Assembly (NCBI RefSeq): GCF_000373545.1 | Contig: NZ_KB891725.1 | Coordinates: 20,521 to 57,226 of the forward strand | Length of the DNA stretch: 36,706 nucleotides | Reading direction: 5' to 3' | Source of the DNA: Alkalispirochaeta alkalica DSM 8900 | GTDB taxonomy: Bacteria > Spirochaetota > Spirochaetia > DSM-27196 > Alkalispirochaetaceae | Shown: positions 1-7,862 of the stretch, piece by piece | Layout of the letters: the number at the start of each line of letters is the position of its first letter | How positions within the stretch are numbered: position 1 is the first letter of the stretch | Program-made: the position numbers and the translations under genes | The notes under the pieces: model-generated | Seen by the model: only the letters and a program-made list of their open reading frames with translations | Databases searched by the model: none | What the model was told of the DNA's origin: nothing

Positions 1-476
1 AAGAGCACCAGGGCTGCGCAGAACCAGGCAACCAGCAACGCCAGAAACCAGTCCATGATCCGGTCCGGGTGCTGCGTTGCCAGAAGAATCAGCGTGGCCA
101 TGGTGGAAGGACCGGCAATGAGGGGCACCGCCATGGGAACCACCAAAGGTTCCTCGGCGGACCGTCCCCCGGCGTCGCCCTTTCCCTCCGTAGCAGGAAC
201 TGCGTGGTGGGGAAAGATCATGCGCAGGGCGATCAGGAAGAGAATCACCCCCCCGCCGATGCTCAGGGCCGGCTGGGATATATGCATCCCCTGGAGAATA
301 TATTTCCCGAAAAAGAGAAAGGCCGAGAGAATCGCCAGGGCAATCACCATCTCGCGCAGAATGATTGCCTTTCTGCGGGCGGGGTCCACATTACTCAGAA
401 GCCCCAGAAAGATCGGAATATTGCCCAGGGGATCCACCACCAGAAAAAGCGTCATCGCCGCTGCGTAGATACTCAT
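1..476 (-). CDS. MarC-family inner-membrane protein, C-terminus beyond the window
   Basis: About 158 codons read leftwards from an ATG at 474-476 and run off the window edge. The protein begins MSIYAAAMTLFLVVDPLGNI and contains several hydrophobic membrane segments. Two features match the MarC/UPF0056 family: the early PLGNIP element, and a PLVVPMAVPLIAGPSTMATL-like stretch at about residues 110-130 where the family repeats its P-L-x-x-P/AGP motif. These are roughly 200-residue multi-spanning proteins of unresolved transport function. The link of E. coli MarC to antibiotic resistance was not upheld, so no substrate is claimed. It lies 92 bases downstream of aspS on the same strand and could be read from the same transcript. 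The family call is firm, but the function is unknown. Confidence 0.85.
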   Translation of the reverse strand, partial: MSIYAAAMTLFLVVDPLGNIPIFLGLLSNVDPARRKAIILREMVIALAILSAFLFFGKYILQGMHISQPALSIGGGVILFLIALRMIFPHHAVPATEGKGDAGGRSAEEPLVVPMAVPLIAGPSTMATLILLATQHPDRIMDWFLALLVAWFCAALVL

Positions 477-568
477 AGAAACACCAGCCTATCAGAAAAG
501 TCCGGCTCTCATGAACCCCGCAGGAACCCTGGGGGAAGCACCCTGGAAGAACCCCGCAGCGATACCCC

Positions 569-1840
569 TCAGGGCCGAAACCGCTTCCTGTCCCGGGGAA
601 AGAGCGAAGCCTCCTTCACGTTCTGCAGACCCAGTATCTTCTGGGTGAGCCGCTCCAGACCGATCGCAAAGCCCCCGTGGGGCGGGCAGCCGTAACGGAA
701 AACGGAACAGTAATCACCCAGCCCCTCCTCGGTGAGTCCGAACCGGGGAAGCGCCTCCAGAAGCTCCTGGTACTGGTGGATCCGCTGCCCCCCCGTGGTG
801 ATCTCCAGCCCGCGAAAGAGCAAATCGAAGCTCCGGGTTTTCATCCCCTCGGGAGAGGTATAGAAGGGCCTCTTCTTGCGGGGAAAGGCCGTGACAAAGA
901 CCGCCTCCACCCCCTTCTCGTCCAGCGCCCACAGGCAGAGTTCGCGCTCCCCCTCGGGGGTAATCTCGAAGACGCTCTTTCCCGTCCGATCCTTCAGGAT
1001 CTGTCGCGCCTCGTCGTAGGTCACCCGGGGAGTTTCCTGGAACTCCTCGGCCCGGGGAACCCGGGCTCCGTAGTCTTCCAGGGTTTTCCCCTGCCGCTCT
1101 TCCAGAGACTGGAACATCTCGCCCAGAATCTCCGTCTCCAGATCCATCAAATCCGAATCGGAATCGATAAAGGCCATCTCCACGTCCAGAGAGACATATT
1201 CGTTCAGGTGGCGGGCTGTATCGTGCTTCTCGGCCCGGTAGGCCGCACCGATCTCGAAAACCCGTTCCAGACCGCTCGCAACCATCGCCTGCTTGTAGAA
1301 CTGCGGACTCTGGGCAAGACAGAGGGTCTCGCCAAAATAATCCACCGGAAAGAGCCCCGTGCCGCCCTCGGTGCCGGACCCGATGAGCTTGCTCGACTTT
1401 ATCTCCGTAAACCCCCGTTTTCGCAGAGCCTCCGAAAAGGAGGCCAGCAGGTCCGACTGAACCTCAAAAATCCGCCGTATCCGGGGGTTCCGCAGGGAGA
1501 CGATCCGGTGGTCCAGAATCGCCTCCAGACCGACCTGGTCGAGTTCCTTATTCACGGGCAGGGGCAGCTCGGCCTGGGGAGCCCCCAGAACCTCCGTGGA
1601 TTCAGCCCTGATCTCGTACCCCCCCGGAGCTTTCTCGCTGGCACCAACGGTACCGCGAACCCGCAGCACCGCCTCCTGGCCAAAAGAAGGTTCCTCGTCG
1701 TAGACCAGCTGCACCATACCCGAACGGTCGCGCAGGAGCACGAAGGTGATCCCCCCGAGGTTCCGGATTCGGTGAACCCATCCGCACAATTCCACCGACT
1801 GGCCTTCGCGGCCCGGTATATCGCAGGCTAGTTGTCTCAT
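569..1840 (-). CDS. aspS: Archaeal-type, non-discriminating aspartyl-tRNA synthetase
   Basis: A class IIb aminoacyl-tRNA synthetase of 423 residues. It has an N-terminal OB-fold anticodon domain (about 15-95) and then the catalytic core. Motif 2 region reads ERVFEIGAAYRAEKHDTARH and motif 3 region reads GFAIGLERLTQKIL. It is short and lacks the GAD insertion of the usual bacterial AspRS, which identifies the archaeal/eukaryal type. His23 (GWVHRIRNLGG) and Pro72 (SEKAPGGYEI) align with the His28/Pro77 pair reported for the non-discriminating D. radiodurans AspRS2, with the same 49-residue spacing. Discriminating archaeal enzymes have Trp and Lys there. It should therefore make Asp-tRNA-Asp and also Asp-tRNA-Asn. 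Its position as last gene of the gatCAB operon fits that role. A GGAG ribosome site precedes the ATG. Specificity is inferred, not shown. Confidence 0.93.
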   Translation of the reverse strand: MRQLACDIPGREGQSVELCGWVHRIRNLGGITFVLLRDRSGMVQLVYDEEPSFGQEAVLRVRGTVGASEKAPGGYEIRAESTEVLGAPQAELPLPVNKELDQVGLEAILDHRIVSLRNPRIRRIFEVQSDLLASFSEALRKRGFTEIKSSKLIGSGTEGGTGLFPVDYFGETLCLAQSPQFYKQAMVASGLERVFEIGAAYRAEKHDTARHLNEYVSLDVEMAFIDSDSDLMDLETEILGEMFQSLEERQGKTLEDYGARVPRAEEFQETPRVTYDEARQILKDRTGKSVFEITPEGERELCLWALDEKGVEAVFVTAFPRKKRPFYTSPEGMKTRSFDLLFRGLEITTGGQRIHQYQELLEALPRFGLTEEGLGDYCSVFRYGCPPHGGFAIGLERLTQKILGLQNVKEASLFPRDRKRFRP

Positions 1841-1938
1841 GGTCTTCTCCTTTTCGCGATGCTCTTATTCTTGCGCTGCCACTATTTCTTGCGGTGCCAC
1901 CTGCCACCATGGTGACGACGTCACTATCTCCGCCTTCC
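1841..1938. other. gatB-aspS spacer with small palindromes
   Basis: The 98 bases between gatB and aspS contain a perfect 10-base palindrome CACCATGGTG, an adjacent GTGAC-gac-GTCAC dyad, and a doubled TCTTGCG(C/G)TGCCAC element. No convincing promoter or terminator is visible. The spacing permits co-transcription with gatB. Confidence 0.35.
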
Positions 1939-4383
1939 TCAGTCCTCCATCAACGCCAGAACACGCTCTCTCCAGGCATCCCGGGACCGGGCCTCGCCCT
2001 CGCAGAGGACCTCGACCTGGGCGGTCACCAGGCGGGTGAAGGCACTTTCCGTGGTGAGCCGTCCCATGGGAACCGCTCCCTCCCGCCAGAGGGCGTGAGC
2101 CGTAACGTAGCCGGAAAAGTCCACCACCCCCTCCTGCTGGGAAGTACAGAAAAAGAGAACGCCCCGTTCGCGGCCCTGTATCAGAGCGTTCCGAAGCGAG
2201 AAGGGCCCCTCCCGAAGGCTGGCCGTTCCCCTGTCAAAGATCTCCAGGACGAAACAGCGAATCCCTGCCTCCATGAGGGTCACCAGAATATCACCCCGCA
2301 TTCCAGGGTAGACCCGGACGATGCAGGTCTGCCCCAGAACCTCTTCGAGACAACGGGTCAGCTCCTCCTGCTCAACACCTCGCGCCACCGGTGCCAGGGA
2401 TGAGCCGCTCCGCAGGAGCTCCTCGGGATTCCAGGTACGGAAGGAATTGCCGCCCCCCGAATCGACCCGCTCGAACTTCAGGTTCAGGGGAAGAAAGTCA
2501 GTGTCTCCGTAGACCACGTGAATACCGGCGCTCCCGCTGGCAGCGCAGAGCACGGCCCTGCGCAGATTTTCCCCCGATTCTCCCCGGGAGCCCTCCCCGG
2601 GCGGGCCCTCGCCCGCTGTGAGCACGATCGGCACCGGTGTGTCGGCGAAGAACCAGTGAACCAGACTGGCCGTGTAGGCCAGGGTATCGGTACCGTGGGC
2701 GATCACAATCCCCTGGACACCTCCCTGGTCGAGAGTCCCGGCGATCCGGACCAGGAGCGTCGCCCAGTCAGCGGGGGTAATCTCCTCGCTCAGAAACCGT
2801 CCGAGCCGGAGCTCCTCAAAGAGAATCGAATCGGGCAGCTCCGGGTCGGCCTGAAAGAGTTCGGCCAGACTCACCAGATCTCCCGGTTCGATCATCCCGT
2901 CCTCCCGACGGGTACCGGCGATGGCCCCCCCGAAGGAGAGGACCTGAACCGACGACACCCTGCGGGGAGCTTCGATCAGCTCCTGCAGGAGGGTCCGGGC
3001 TGCGGCAGGCTCTGCCCTCCCGCCGGTGGCCTTCATCACCTTCCCCATAAGAAACCCCAGGGGTCGGGTCGCGCCCTGACGAAGCTCCTCCACTGGAAGG
3101 GGGTTCTCCTCCAGCACTCTCTCCAGCACGGGCAGGAGCTCTTCCCGCGACGAGAGCTGTTTCCACCCCCGCTCGTGGATGATCGCCGAAGGGTCCCGGT
3201 CTTCCAGAAAGACCTGCTCCAGCGTTTGCTTGGCAATTTTTCCGTGAATCCTTCCCCGGGCGAGGAGGTCCAGAAGCTCTGCAAGTCGTTGCGGCGTCAG
3301 GGGCGAGGTCAGCAGATCGCCGCCACTGCGCTTCAGGAGCTTGCGCACGTCTCCCGCAAGCCAGAACAACGCCTGATCGGGGGCTCCTCCGGCAGCCACC
3401 ACGGCCTCGAAGAAATCAGCCGTACTCTTCTGGTCGCAGAGAAAATCAACCTGACTCGCCGAGAAGCCCCACTGCTCGCGGAACCTGGCCCGCCGCGCCG
3501 CAGGAAGCTCCACCAGCCGTTCCTCGAGCCCCTCCAGAAAGGGCTGGTCGGCCCTGAACGGAGGCAGATCCGGTTCGGGAAAGTAGCGGTAATCGTGAGC
3601 ACGCTCTTTGCTGCGCATACTCTCGGTCTGATCGCGATTCTCGTTCCAGAGGCGCGTCTCCTGCGTCACCGTACCGCCGCGATCAAGGATCTCCTGGTGC
3701 CGGGCGATCTCCCAGGTCAGAGCCTTGCGGACAAACCTCGAGCTGTTGAGGTTCTTGATCTCCACCTTCTGCCCCAGCCCCTCCCCCCGGTGATTCACCG
3801 AGACGTTGGCATCGCAGCGGAGCGAACCCTCTTCCATATTGCCGTCGGAGACCTGAAGGTACTGCACGATCCTGCGCAGTTCCTGGAGCAAGAGCTCCGC
3901 CTCTTCTCCTATCTCCAGGTCCGGCTCGGTAACGATCTCCAGAAGGGGGGTTCCGGCCCGGTTATAATCGAGCAGCGACATATCACCGGCGTGGATCATC
4001 TTTCCCGCGTCCTCTTCCAGGTGAACCTGGTGTATGCGAACCCTTTTTTTCTTCTTTCGAAACTCCAGATCGATAAACCCATCTCTCCCCAGAGGTTGAT
4101 AGTACTGGGTAATCTGATAGTTCTTGGGGAGATCGGGGTAAAAGTAGTTTTTCCGGTCGAAAGAAGAAACCGGGGAAAGCCGGCAATTCAGAGCCCGGGC
4201 AAGCAGGTATCCCAGGGTGATCGCCTCTCCGTTCAGGGCGGGCAAAACACCGGGATAGCCCATACAAACGGGGCACACTCTGGTGTTCGGTTCGTCGCCA
4301 AAGGTAACGGGACAATCGCAGAACACCTTGGTCTTTGTCTGGAGCTGCACGTGGATCTCCAGACCGATAAAGGACTGATACAT
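1939..4383 (-). CDS. gatB: GatB amidotransferase subunit fused to a degenerate asparaginase/GatD-like domain
   Basis: The protein has 814 residues, against about 480 for an ordinary GatB. Residues 1 to about 471 form a complete GatB: the N-terminal cradle (FIGLEIHVQL, the CPVCMGYPGVLP zinc-type cysteines), the helical part, and the GatB/YqeY tail ending near FLMGKVMKATGG. After a linker of under ten residues, about 479-814 match type I L-asparaginase/GatD: SFGGAIAG, then AHGTDTLAYTAS, VPIVLTAGE and a C-terminal half. Thr565 and Asp566 (GTDT) are kept. The first nucleophilic Thr (GGT in the family) is Ala487, and the catalytic Lys position appears to be Arg639, so hydrolysis is doubtful. The chosen ATG at 4381-4383 overlaps the gatA stop (TGATG) and follows GGAGG. 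An ATG-less extension upstream is less likely. GatB binds and phosphorylates Asp/Glu-tRNA in GatCAB. The role of the extra domain is unknown. Confidence 0.93.
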   Translation of the reverse strand: MYQSFIGLEIHVQLQTKTKVFCDCPVTFGDEPNTRVCPVCMGYPGVLPALNGEAITLGYLLARALNCRLSPVSSFDRKNYFYPDLPKNYQITQYYQPLGRDGFIDLEFRKKKKRVRIHQVHLEEDAGKMIHAGDMSLLDYNRAGTPLLEIVTEPDLEIGEEAELLLQELRRIVQYLQVSDGNMEEGSLRCDANVSVNHRGEGLGQKVEIKNLNSSRFVRKALTWEIARHQEILDRGGTVTQETRLWNENRDQTESMRSKERAHDYRYFPEPDLPPFRADQPFLEGLEERLVELPAARRARFREQWGFSASQVDFLCDQKSTADFFEAVVAAGGAPDQALFWLAGDVRKLLKRSGGDLLTSPLTPQRLAELLDLLARGRIHGKIAKQTLEQVFLEDRDPSAIIHERGWKQLSSREELLPVLERVLEENPLPVEELRQGATRPLGFLMGKVMKATGGRAEPAAARTLLQELIEAPRRVSSVQVLSFGGAIAGTRREDGMIEPGDLVSLAELFQADPELPDSILFEELRLGRFLSEEITPADWATLLVRIAGTLDQGGVQGIVIAHGTDTLAYTASLVHWFFADTPVPIVLTAGEGPPGEGSRGESGENLRRAVLCAASGSAGIHVVYGDTDFLPLNLKFERVDSGGGNSFRTWNPEELLRSGSSLAPVARGVEQEELTRCLEEVLGQTCIVRVYPGMRGDILVTLMEAGIRCFVLEIFDRGTASLREGPFSLRNALIQGRERGVLFFCTSQQEGVVDFSGYVTAHALWREGAVPMGRLTTESAFTRLVTAQVEVLCEGEARSRDAWRERVLALMED

Positions 4384-5864
4384 CAGGAACCTCCCCGGGC
4401 CGCATCGGAGCCCTGGCGCCATTCAGAAAAGGAACGGGATGTCCCGGGAAACTGCAGCGGAAAAACGGCAGAAAGATCCCGTGCCACCCGACAGAGTCTC
4501 TCCTCGGAGAAAGCCGGCCCCATGAGCTGCATCCCCGCAGGAAGCCCATCCTGGACCCCCGCCGGAAAAGCCAGAGCGGGAAGACCCGCCAGATTTGCCG
4601 TACAGGTGAAGCGATCTGCCACCTTCTGCCGGAAGGAATCCATCCCCTCTTCCTGATCCCGGAGGAAGGCCTGACAGGGAAAGACCGGCATCAGCAGGGC
4701 CTGAACCCCCTGATACACCCGGTCGAGCTCCCCGGCGATCAGGGTGCGGATCTTCTGGGCCCGCAGATAAAACTGATCCTGGAACCCGCTGCGCAGCACG
4801 AAGGTCCCCAGGAGTATCCGCAGTTTTACCTCCTCGCCCAGGGCCTCGCTCCGGGCCGAACTCATCAGTTCCCCGGGGTTCTCGGCGAAAACCGGCCGGT
4901 GACCGTAGCGAATTCCGTTGTACCGCGCCAGATTTGCGCTTGCCTCGGCCGCAGCGATGGTATAGTAGGCGGGAACGGTGTAGTCCAGGGTGGTGAGAGT
5001 TACCGGCTCCAACCGGTAGCCAAGATCGGTCAGGGCCTCCTGCGTGGCCCGGTAGCTCTTCTCCATCCCGGGAGAAAGACCCAGTTCCCCCTGAAGCACA
5101 CCAATCGTTCCCGGGGGCGCATCATCGCGGGAGCCCTCCCCTTCGTCGTCCCCCCGGGGCCAGGCCCGCGAGGTCTGATCCCGGGCATCCTCACCCCGAA
5201 TCACCCGGAAGACCGCTTCCAGCTCATCCAGGCGCGATCCCAGAATCCCGATCGTCTCCAGGGAAGAGGCGTAGGCCGTCAGGCCAAAGCGGGAAACGGC
5301 ACCGTAGGTAGGCTTGAGGCCGTAGACACCGCAGAAGGCTGCCGGTTGGCGCACGGACCCTCCCGTATCGCTCCCCAGCGCCACGGGAACCAGCTGGTGC
5401 GCCACAGCAGCGGCGGATCCCCCGCTGGACCCCCCGGCGACCCGGGAATGGTCCCAGGGGTTCACCGTCGTACCCAGGGGCGTATTGGACGTGGAACTTC
5501 CCATGCCGAACTCGTCCATATTCGTCTTGCCCACCACCAGAGCCCCCGCCTCCACCAGTTTCTCCACAGCCGTGGCTGTGTAGGGTGCCTTCAGGGACTG
5601 GAGCATGGGTGAACCGCAGGTGAGGTGATACCCCTCGACGGCGATGTTATCCTTCACAGCCAGGGGGAGGTCGGTCAGGTGAGGGCCGTTTTCCCCGCTG
5701 CACTCACCCCGGGGAGGATCGTCCCCGGAAGCAGAACCGTTCCCCGGAGCGCAATCCCAGACCCCGGGGGCTCCTATCTCCAGAAAGGACCCTATCGCCC
5801 GATCCTGGTGCTCCAGAAACGACCGATACCTCTCGCGCGGAAGCGCTTTCGTCTTGTTGTTCAT
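4383..5864 (-). CDS. gatA: Aspartyl/glutamyl-tRNA amidotransferase subunit A
   Basis: A 493-residue amidase-signature enzyme that releases ammonia from glutamine or asparagine and channels it to GatB. The Ser-cisSer-Lys triad is intact: Lys71 in AVKDNIA, Ser146 in AGGSSGGS and Ser170 in DTGGSVRQP. The spacing (75 and 24 residues) is the same as in S. aureus GatA (79, 154, 178). A low-complexity acidic insert at about 40-62 (GNGSASGDDPPRGECSGENG) lengthens the N-terminal region. A second acidic/Gly-rich insert lies at about 230-250. The start ATG is 35 bases after the gatC stop, and its ribosome site is weak. Because GatA keeps full glutaminase equipment, the asparaginase-like domain on GatB is not needed as an ammonia source. 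Confidence 0.97.
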   Translation of the reverse strand: MNNKTKALPRERYRSFLEHQDRAIGSFLEIGAPGVWDCAPGNGSASGDDPPRGECSGENGPHLTDLPLAVKDNIAVEGYHLTCGSPMLQSLKAPYTATAVEKLVEAGALVVGKTNMDEFGMGSSTSNTPLGTTVNPWDHSRVAGGSSGGSAAAVAHQLVPVALGSDTGGSVRQPAAFCGVYGLKPTYGAVSRFGLTAYASSLETIGILGSRLDELEAVFRVIRGEDARDQTSRAWPRGDDEGEGSRDDAPPGTIGVLQGELGLSPGMEKSYRATQEALTDLGYRLEPVTLTTLDYTVPAYYTIAAAEASANLARYNGIRYGHRPVFAENPGELMSSARSEALGEEVKLRILLGTFVLRSGFQDQFYLRAQKIRTLIAGELDRVYQGVQALLMPVFPCQAFLRDQEEGMDSFRQKVADRFTCTANLAGLPALAFPAGVQDGLPAGMQLMGPAFSEERLCRVARDLSAVFPLQFPGTSRSFSEWRQGSDAARGGS

Positions 5865-5899
5865 GGCAATGTTCTCTGGGCCGGTACGGGGTACCTGGC

Positions 5900-6196
5900 C
5901 TACAATACGTTGGGAATAGCGATCAGGCGATCCTCGAGATCGGGCGCCTGTTCCAGCACAGCGTCAGCACGGGCAACGGTATTGGCGGGATTATTATTGT
6001 GCGCCCCCTCAGGGCGCAGGCGATTGGAAGCGGCGAGAATCTGCGTGGTGGGCTCCACATTTTTCACATCAATTGCCGCCATAGTGGTAAAATACTCGAG
6101 CATCTGGTCTACCGCACCGGCCAGCGCGGCAACCCCCGATTCATCCAGCTCAACCATGGCCATGGCGGCGGTTGTTTTGAGCTCTTGGGGATCCAT
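5900..6196 (-). CDS. gatC: Aspartyl/glutamyl-tRNA amidotransferase subunit C
   Basis: A 98-residue small subunit that clamps GatA to GatB. The N-terminal helical motif (AAMAMVELDESGVAALAGAV), the following DVKNVEPTTQ and the C-terminal EDRLIAIPNVL match GatC along its full length, so the Met codon at 6194-6196 is the natural start. There is no Shine-Dalgarno sequence before it. The bases just upstream are the -10 region and a T run, so the message is probably leaderless. It is the first gene of gatC-gatA-gatB-aspS. Confidence 0.93.
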   Translation of the reverse strand: MDPQELKTTAAMAMVELDESGVAALAGAVDQMLEYFTTMAAIDVKNVEPTTQILAASNRLRPEGAHNNNPANTVARADAVLEQAPDLEDRLIAIPNVL

Positions 6197-6203
6197 AGAA
6201 AAA

Positions 6204-6232
6204 ACTATGCCGGTGTGGTATAAGCGTGTCAA
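6204..6232 (-). promoter_or_regulatory. gatC operon promoter, predicted leaderless start
   Basis: On the minus strand a perfect -35 TTGACA (6227-6232) is followed by a 17-base spacer and a -10 CATAGT (6204-6209, four of six matches). Counting seven bases from the -10 puts transcription start at about 6196-6197, the A of the gatC ATG or one base before it. Confidence 0.7.
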
Positions 6233-6392
6233 GTAAATCGCAATCTTTTGTGGATATCCAGAGCGATTTGACGTATGATTCGGGATGCGATACGTTCTAC
6301 CCTTTCCTTTCGGGCAGTAGCTATATTTATATAGTCGAAGCATATGGTCAGGAAGTATCATCAGGAAATTTGTGTAATCGGGATATAACAGC
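6233..6392. promoter_or_regulatory. Intergenic region with three dyads upstream of the glycosidase gene
   Basis: This AT-richer gap contains a perfect palindrome TGGATATCCA (6251-6260), a spaced dyad ACGTAT-N13-ATACGT (6271-6276 and 6290-6295), and CTATAT-TT-ATATAG (6321-6334). A candidate plus-strand -35 TTGACG (6268-6273) has only a poor -10 at the right distance. The dyads look like operator half-sites, but no regulator gene is adjacent. Confidence 0.4.
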
Positions 6393-7826
6393 GTGGTCAA
6401 AAAAGAGTTTCCAACAGTACATTTTTACGATCAGGATTTTGTAGACCTCTACGAACAGACATGGGCCTGGGTGCGGGACTACTGGCGCGAACCCACCGAC
6501 GGAACCGGAGAGAACCCCTTCGGAGTCCGCTTTTTTGTGGATCCCCAGGAAACACGGATCAACCAGTTTGATGCGGTCTTCTCCACCTTTTTTCTGGTCT
6601 ACAGCAACCGCCTCTATCCGGTCTCGAACCAGCTGGACGGATTCTACAACCGCCAGGAAGAAAACGGAGCGATCCGCAGCGACTATAACCTGGAAACGGG
6701 GGAGCCCCTCTTCTCGCCGGAAAACCCCCAGGGAGTAGCACCGCCTCTCTTCGCCTGGGCAGAGTACAATCTCTACCACAAGGTGGGCAACAAAAAACGG
6801 ATCAAGGAAATCATGCCCGTTCTGGAACGCCACTATCAGTGGCTGGAGGAGACCTTCAAGGACGAAACAGGCCTGTACCACGTTCCCCTGGCCGCAACGG
6901 GCATGGTGAACGCCCCCCGGGAAGAAGCCTACTACCCCGTGGACTTCAACACCCAACAAGCCATGAACTCCTCCTTCATGGCCGAACTGGGCCACGTTCT
7001 GAACGACAAGGACATCGAATTCCGTTACCGCAGGCAGTACTTCTCCCTCAAGACCCGCATCAACCAGCACATGTGGGACGAAGAGAGCGGCTTTTACTAC
7101 GACCTTAACAAGGAGCAACAGCGGGTGGGCGTCAAGACCGCCGCCAGCTTCTGGACACTCCTCACGGACATTCCCAACGAGGTTCGTTCGAGCAGCATGA
7201 TCGAGCACCTGAAGGATCCTGCGGGGTTCGCCACGGAAAATCCCTTTCCCACGGTGGCCGTCTCGGAACCCTCCTTCTCGGAAAACGGCGAGGGCTATCG
7301 CGGCTCCGTCTTTCCTCCCTACACCTTCATGATCATCAAGGGGCTGGAAAAACAGCACCAGTGGGAGCTCGCCCGGGAGTACGCCATCCGCCACCTCTAC
7401 TGCATGCTGGACACCCTCCATCCCGAGGGGAACAAGCGGGGTAACGTCTACGAGGCCTACCGGCCGAACCGGGAGGGGAAAGCCTCCTGGACGGGCAACC
7501 CCGCCTTTCCCCGGGCCATGCATCTCCCCTCGGTGGGACTCTCCACAGTTGCCCTGATGATCGAGAACGTGATCGGTCTTTTGGTGAGTCTCCCCCGAAA
7601 AACCGTGCGCTGGGTCGTTCCCACCCTGGAGATCATGGGAATCGAAAACCTGAATCTCCGGCGCAACACCATCACCATCCTCAGCAAGAAGAGCGGCCGG
7701 GGGTGGGAGATCCGACACGAATCGGAAAAGCTCTATTATTTCACCCTGGATCTGCTCGATCAGGGCAAGGAAAAGACCCTTCCCATCCCTTCGGGGAAGT
7801 GTTCGATGCTGGTGGACAAGATGTAA
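6393..7826 (+). CDS. GH63/mannosylglycerate-hydrolase-like (six-hairpin) glycosidase
   Basis: A 477-residue protein resembling the (alpha/alpha)6 barrel glycosidases of the GH63/trehalase group, in particular the MGH1-like domain. Recognisable blocks are FSTFFLVYSNRLYPVSNQLDG, PPLFAWAEYNLYHK, YHVPLAATGMVNAPREEAYYPVDFN, FPPYTFMIIKGLE and GNVYEAYRPN. Glu354 in that last block is a candidate catalytic carboxylate. It has no signal peptide, so it should act in the cytoplasm on a small glycoside or oligosaccharide. The substrate cannot be read from sequence. The start is a GTG with a weak ribosome site. The gene faces gatC across a dyad-rich promoter region and runs against the replication direction. 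Family call good, exact activity open. Confidence 0.75.
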   Translation: MVKKEFPTVHFYDQDFVDLYEQTWAWVRDYWREPTDGTGENPFGVRFFVDPQETRINQFDAVFSTFFLVYSNRLYPVSNQLDGFYNRQEENGAIRSDYNLETGEPLFSPENPQGVAPPLFAWAEYNLYHKVGNKKRIKEIMPVLERHYQWLEETFKDETGLYHVPLAATGMVNAPREEAYYPVDFNTQQAMNSSFMAELGHVLNDKDIEFRYRRQYFSLKTRINQHMWDEESGFYYDLNKEQQRVGVKTAASFWTLLTDIPNEVRSSSMIEHLKDPAGFATENPFPTVAVSEPSFSENGEGYRGSVFPPYTFMIIKGLEKQHQWELAREYAIRHLYCMLDTLHPEGNKRGNVYEAYRPNREGKASWTGNPAFPRAMHLPSVGLSTVALMIENVIGLLVSLPRKTVRWVVPTLEIMGIENLNLRRNTITILSKKSGRGWEIRHESEKLYYFTLDLLDQGKEKTLPIPSGKCSMLVDKM

Positions 7827-7832
7827 GATTTC

Positions 7833-7853
7833 GGGGCGGCGCCCTGCCGCCCC
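7833..7853. terminator. Strong hairpin between convergent genes
   Basis: GGGGCGGC and GCCGCCCC form a perfect 8-bp stem around a 5-base loop, seven bases after the glycosidase stop and just beyond the iron-sulphur subunit stop. No U tract follows on either strand, so it is an intrinsic terminator only in a loose sense. It may act as a bidirectional barrier or as 3'-end protection. Confidence 0.5.
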
Positions 7854-7862
7854 CGGGGGCTG

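Noticed and set aside
477-568. Terminator between aspS and the marC-family gene
   Set aside because: Only direct repeats (GCGGGGTTC, CCCTGG) are present, with no stable hairpin and T run.
2518-4656. Long open frame (712 codons) on the plus strand
   Set aside because: It lies antisense to gatB and the end of gatA, shows no family match, and is the usual shadow in GC-rich DNA.
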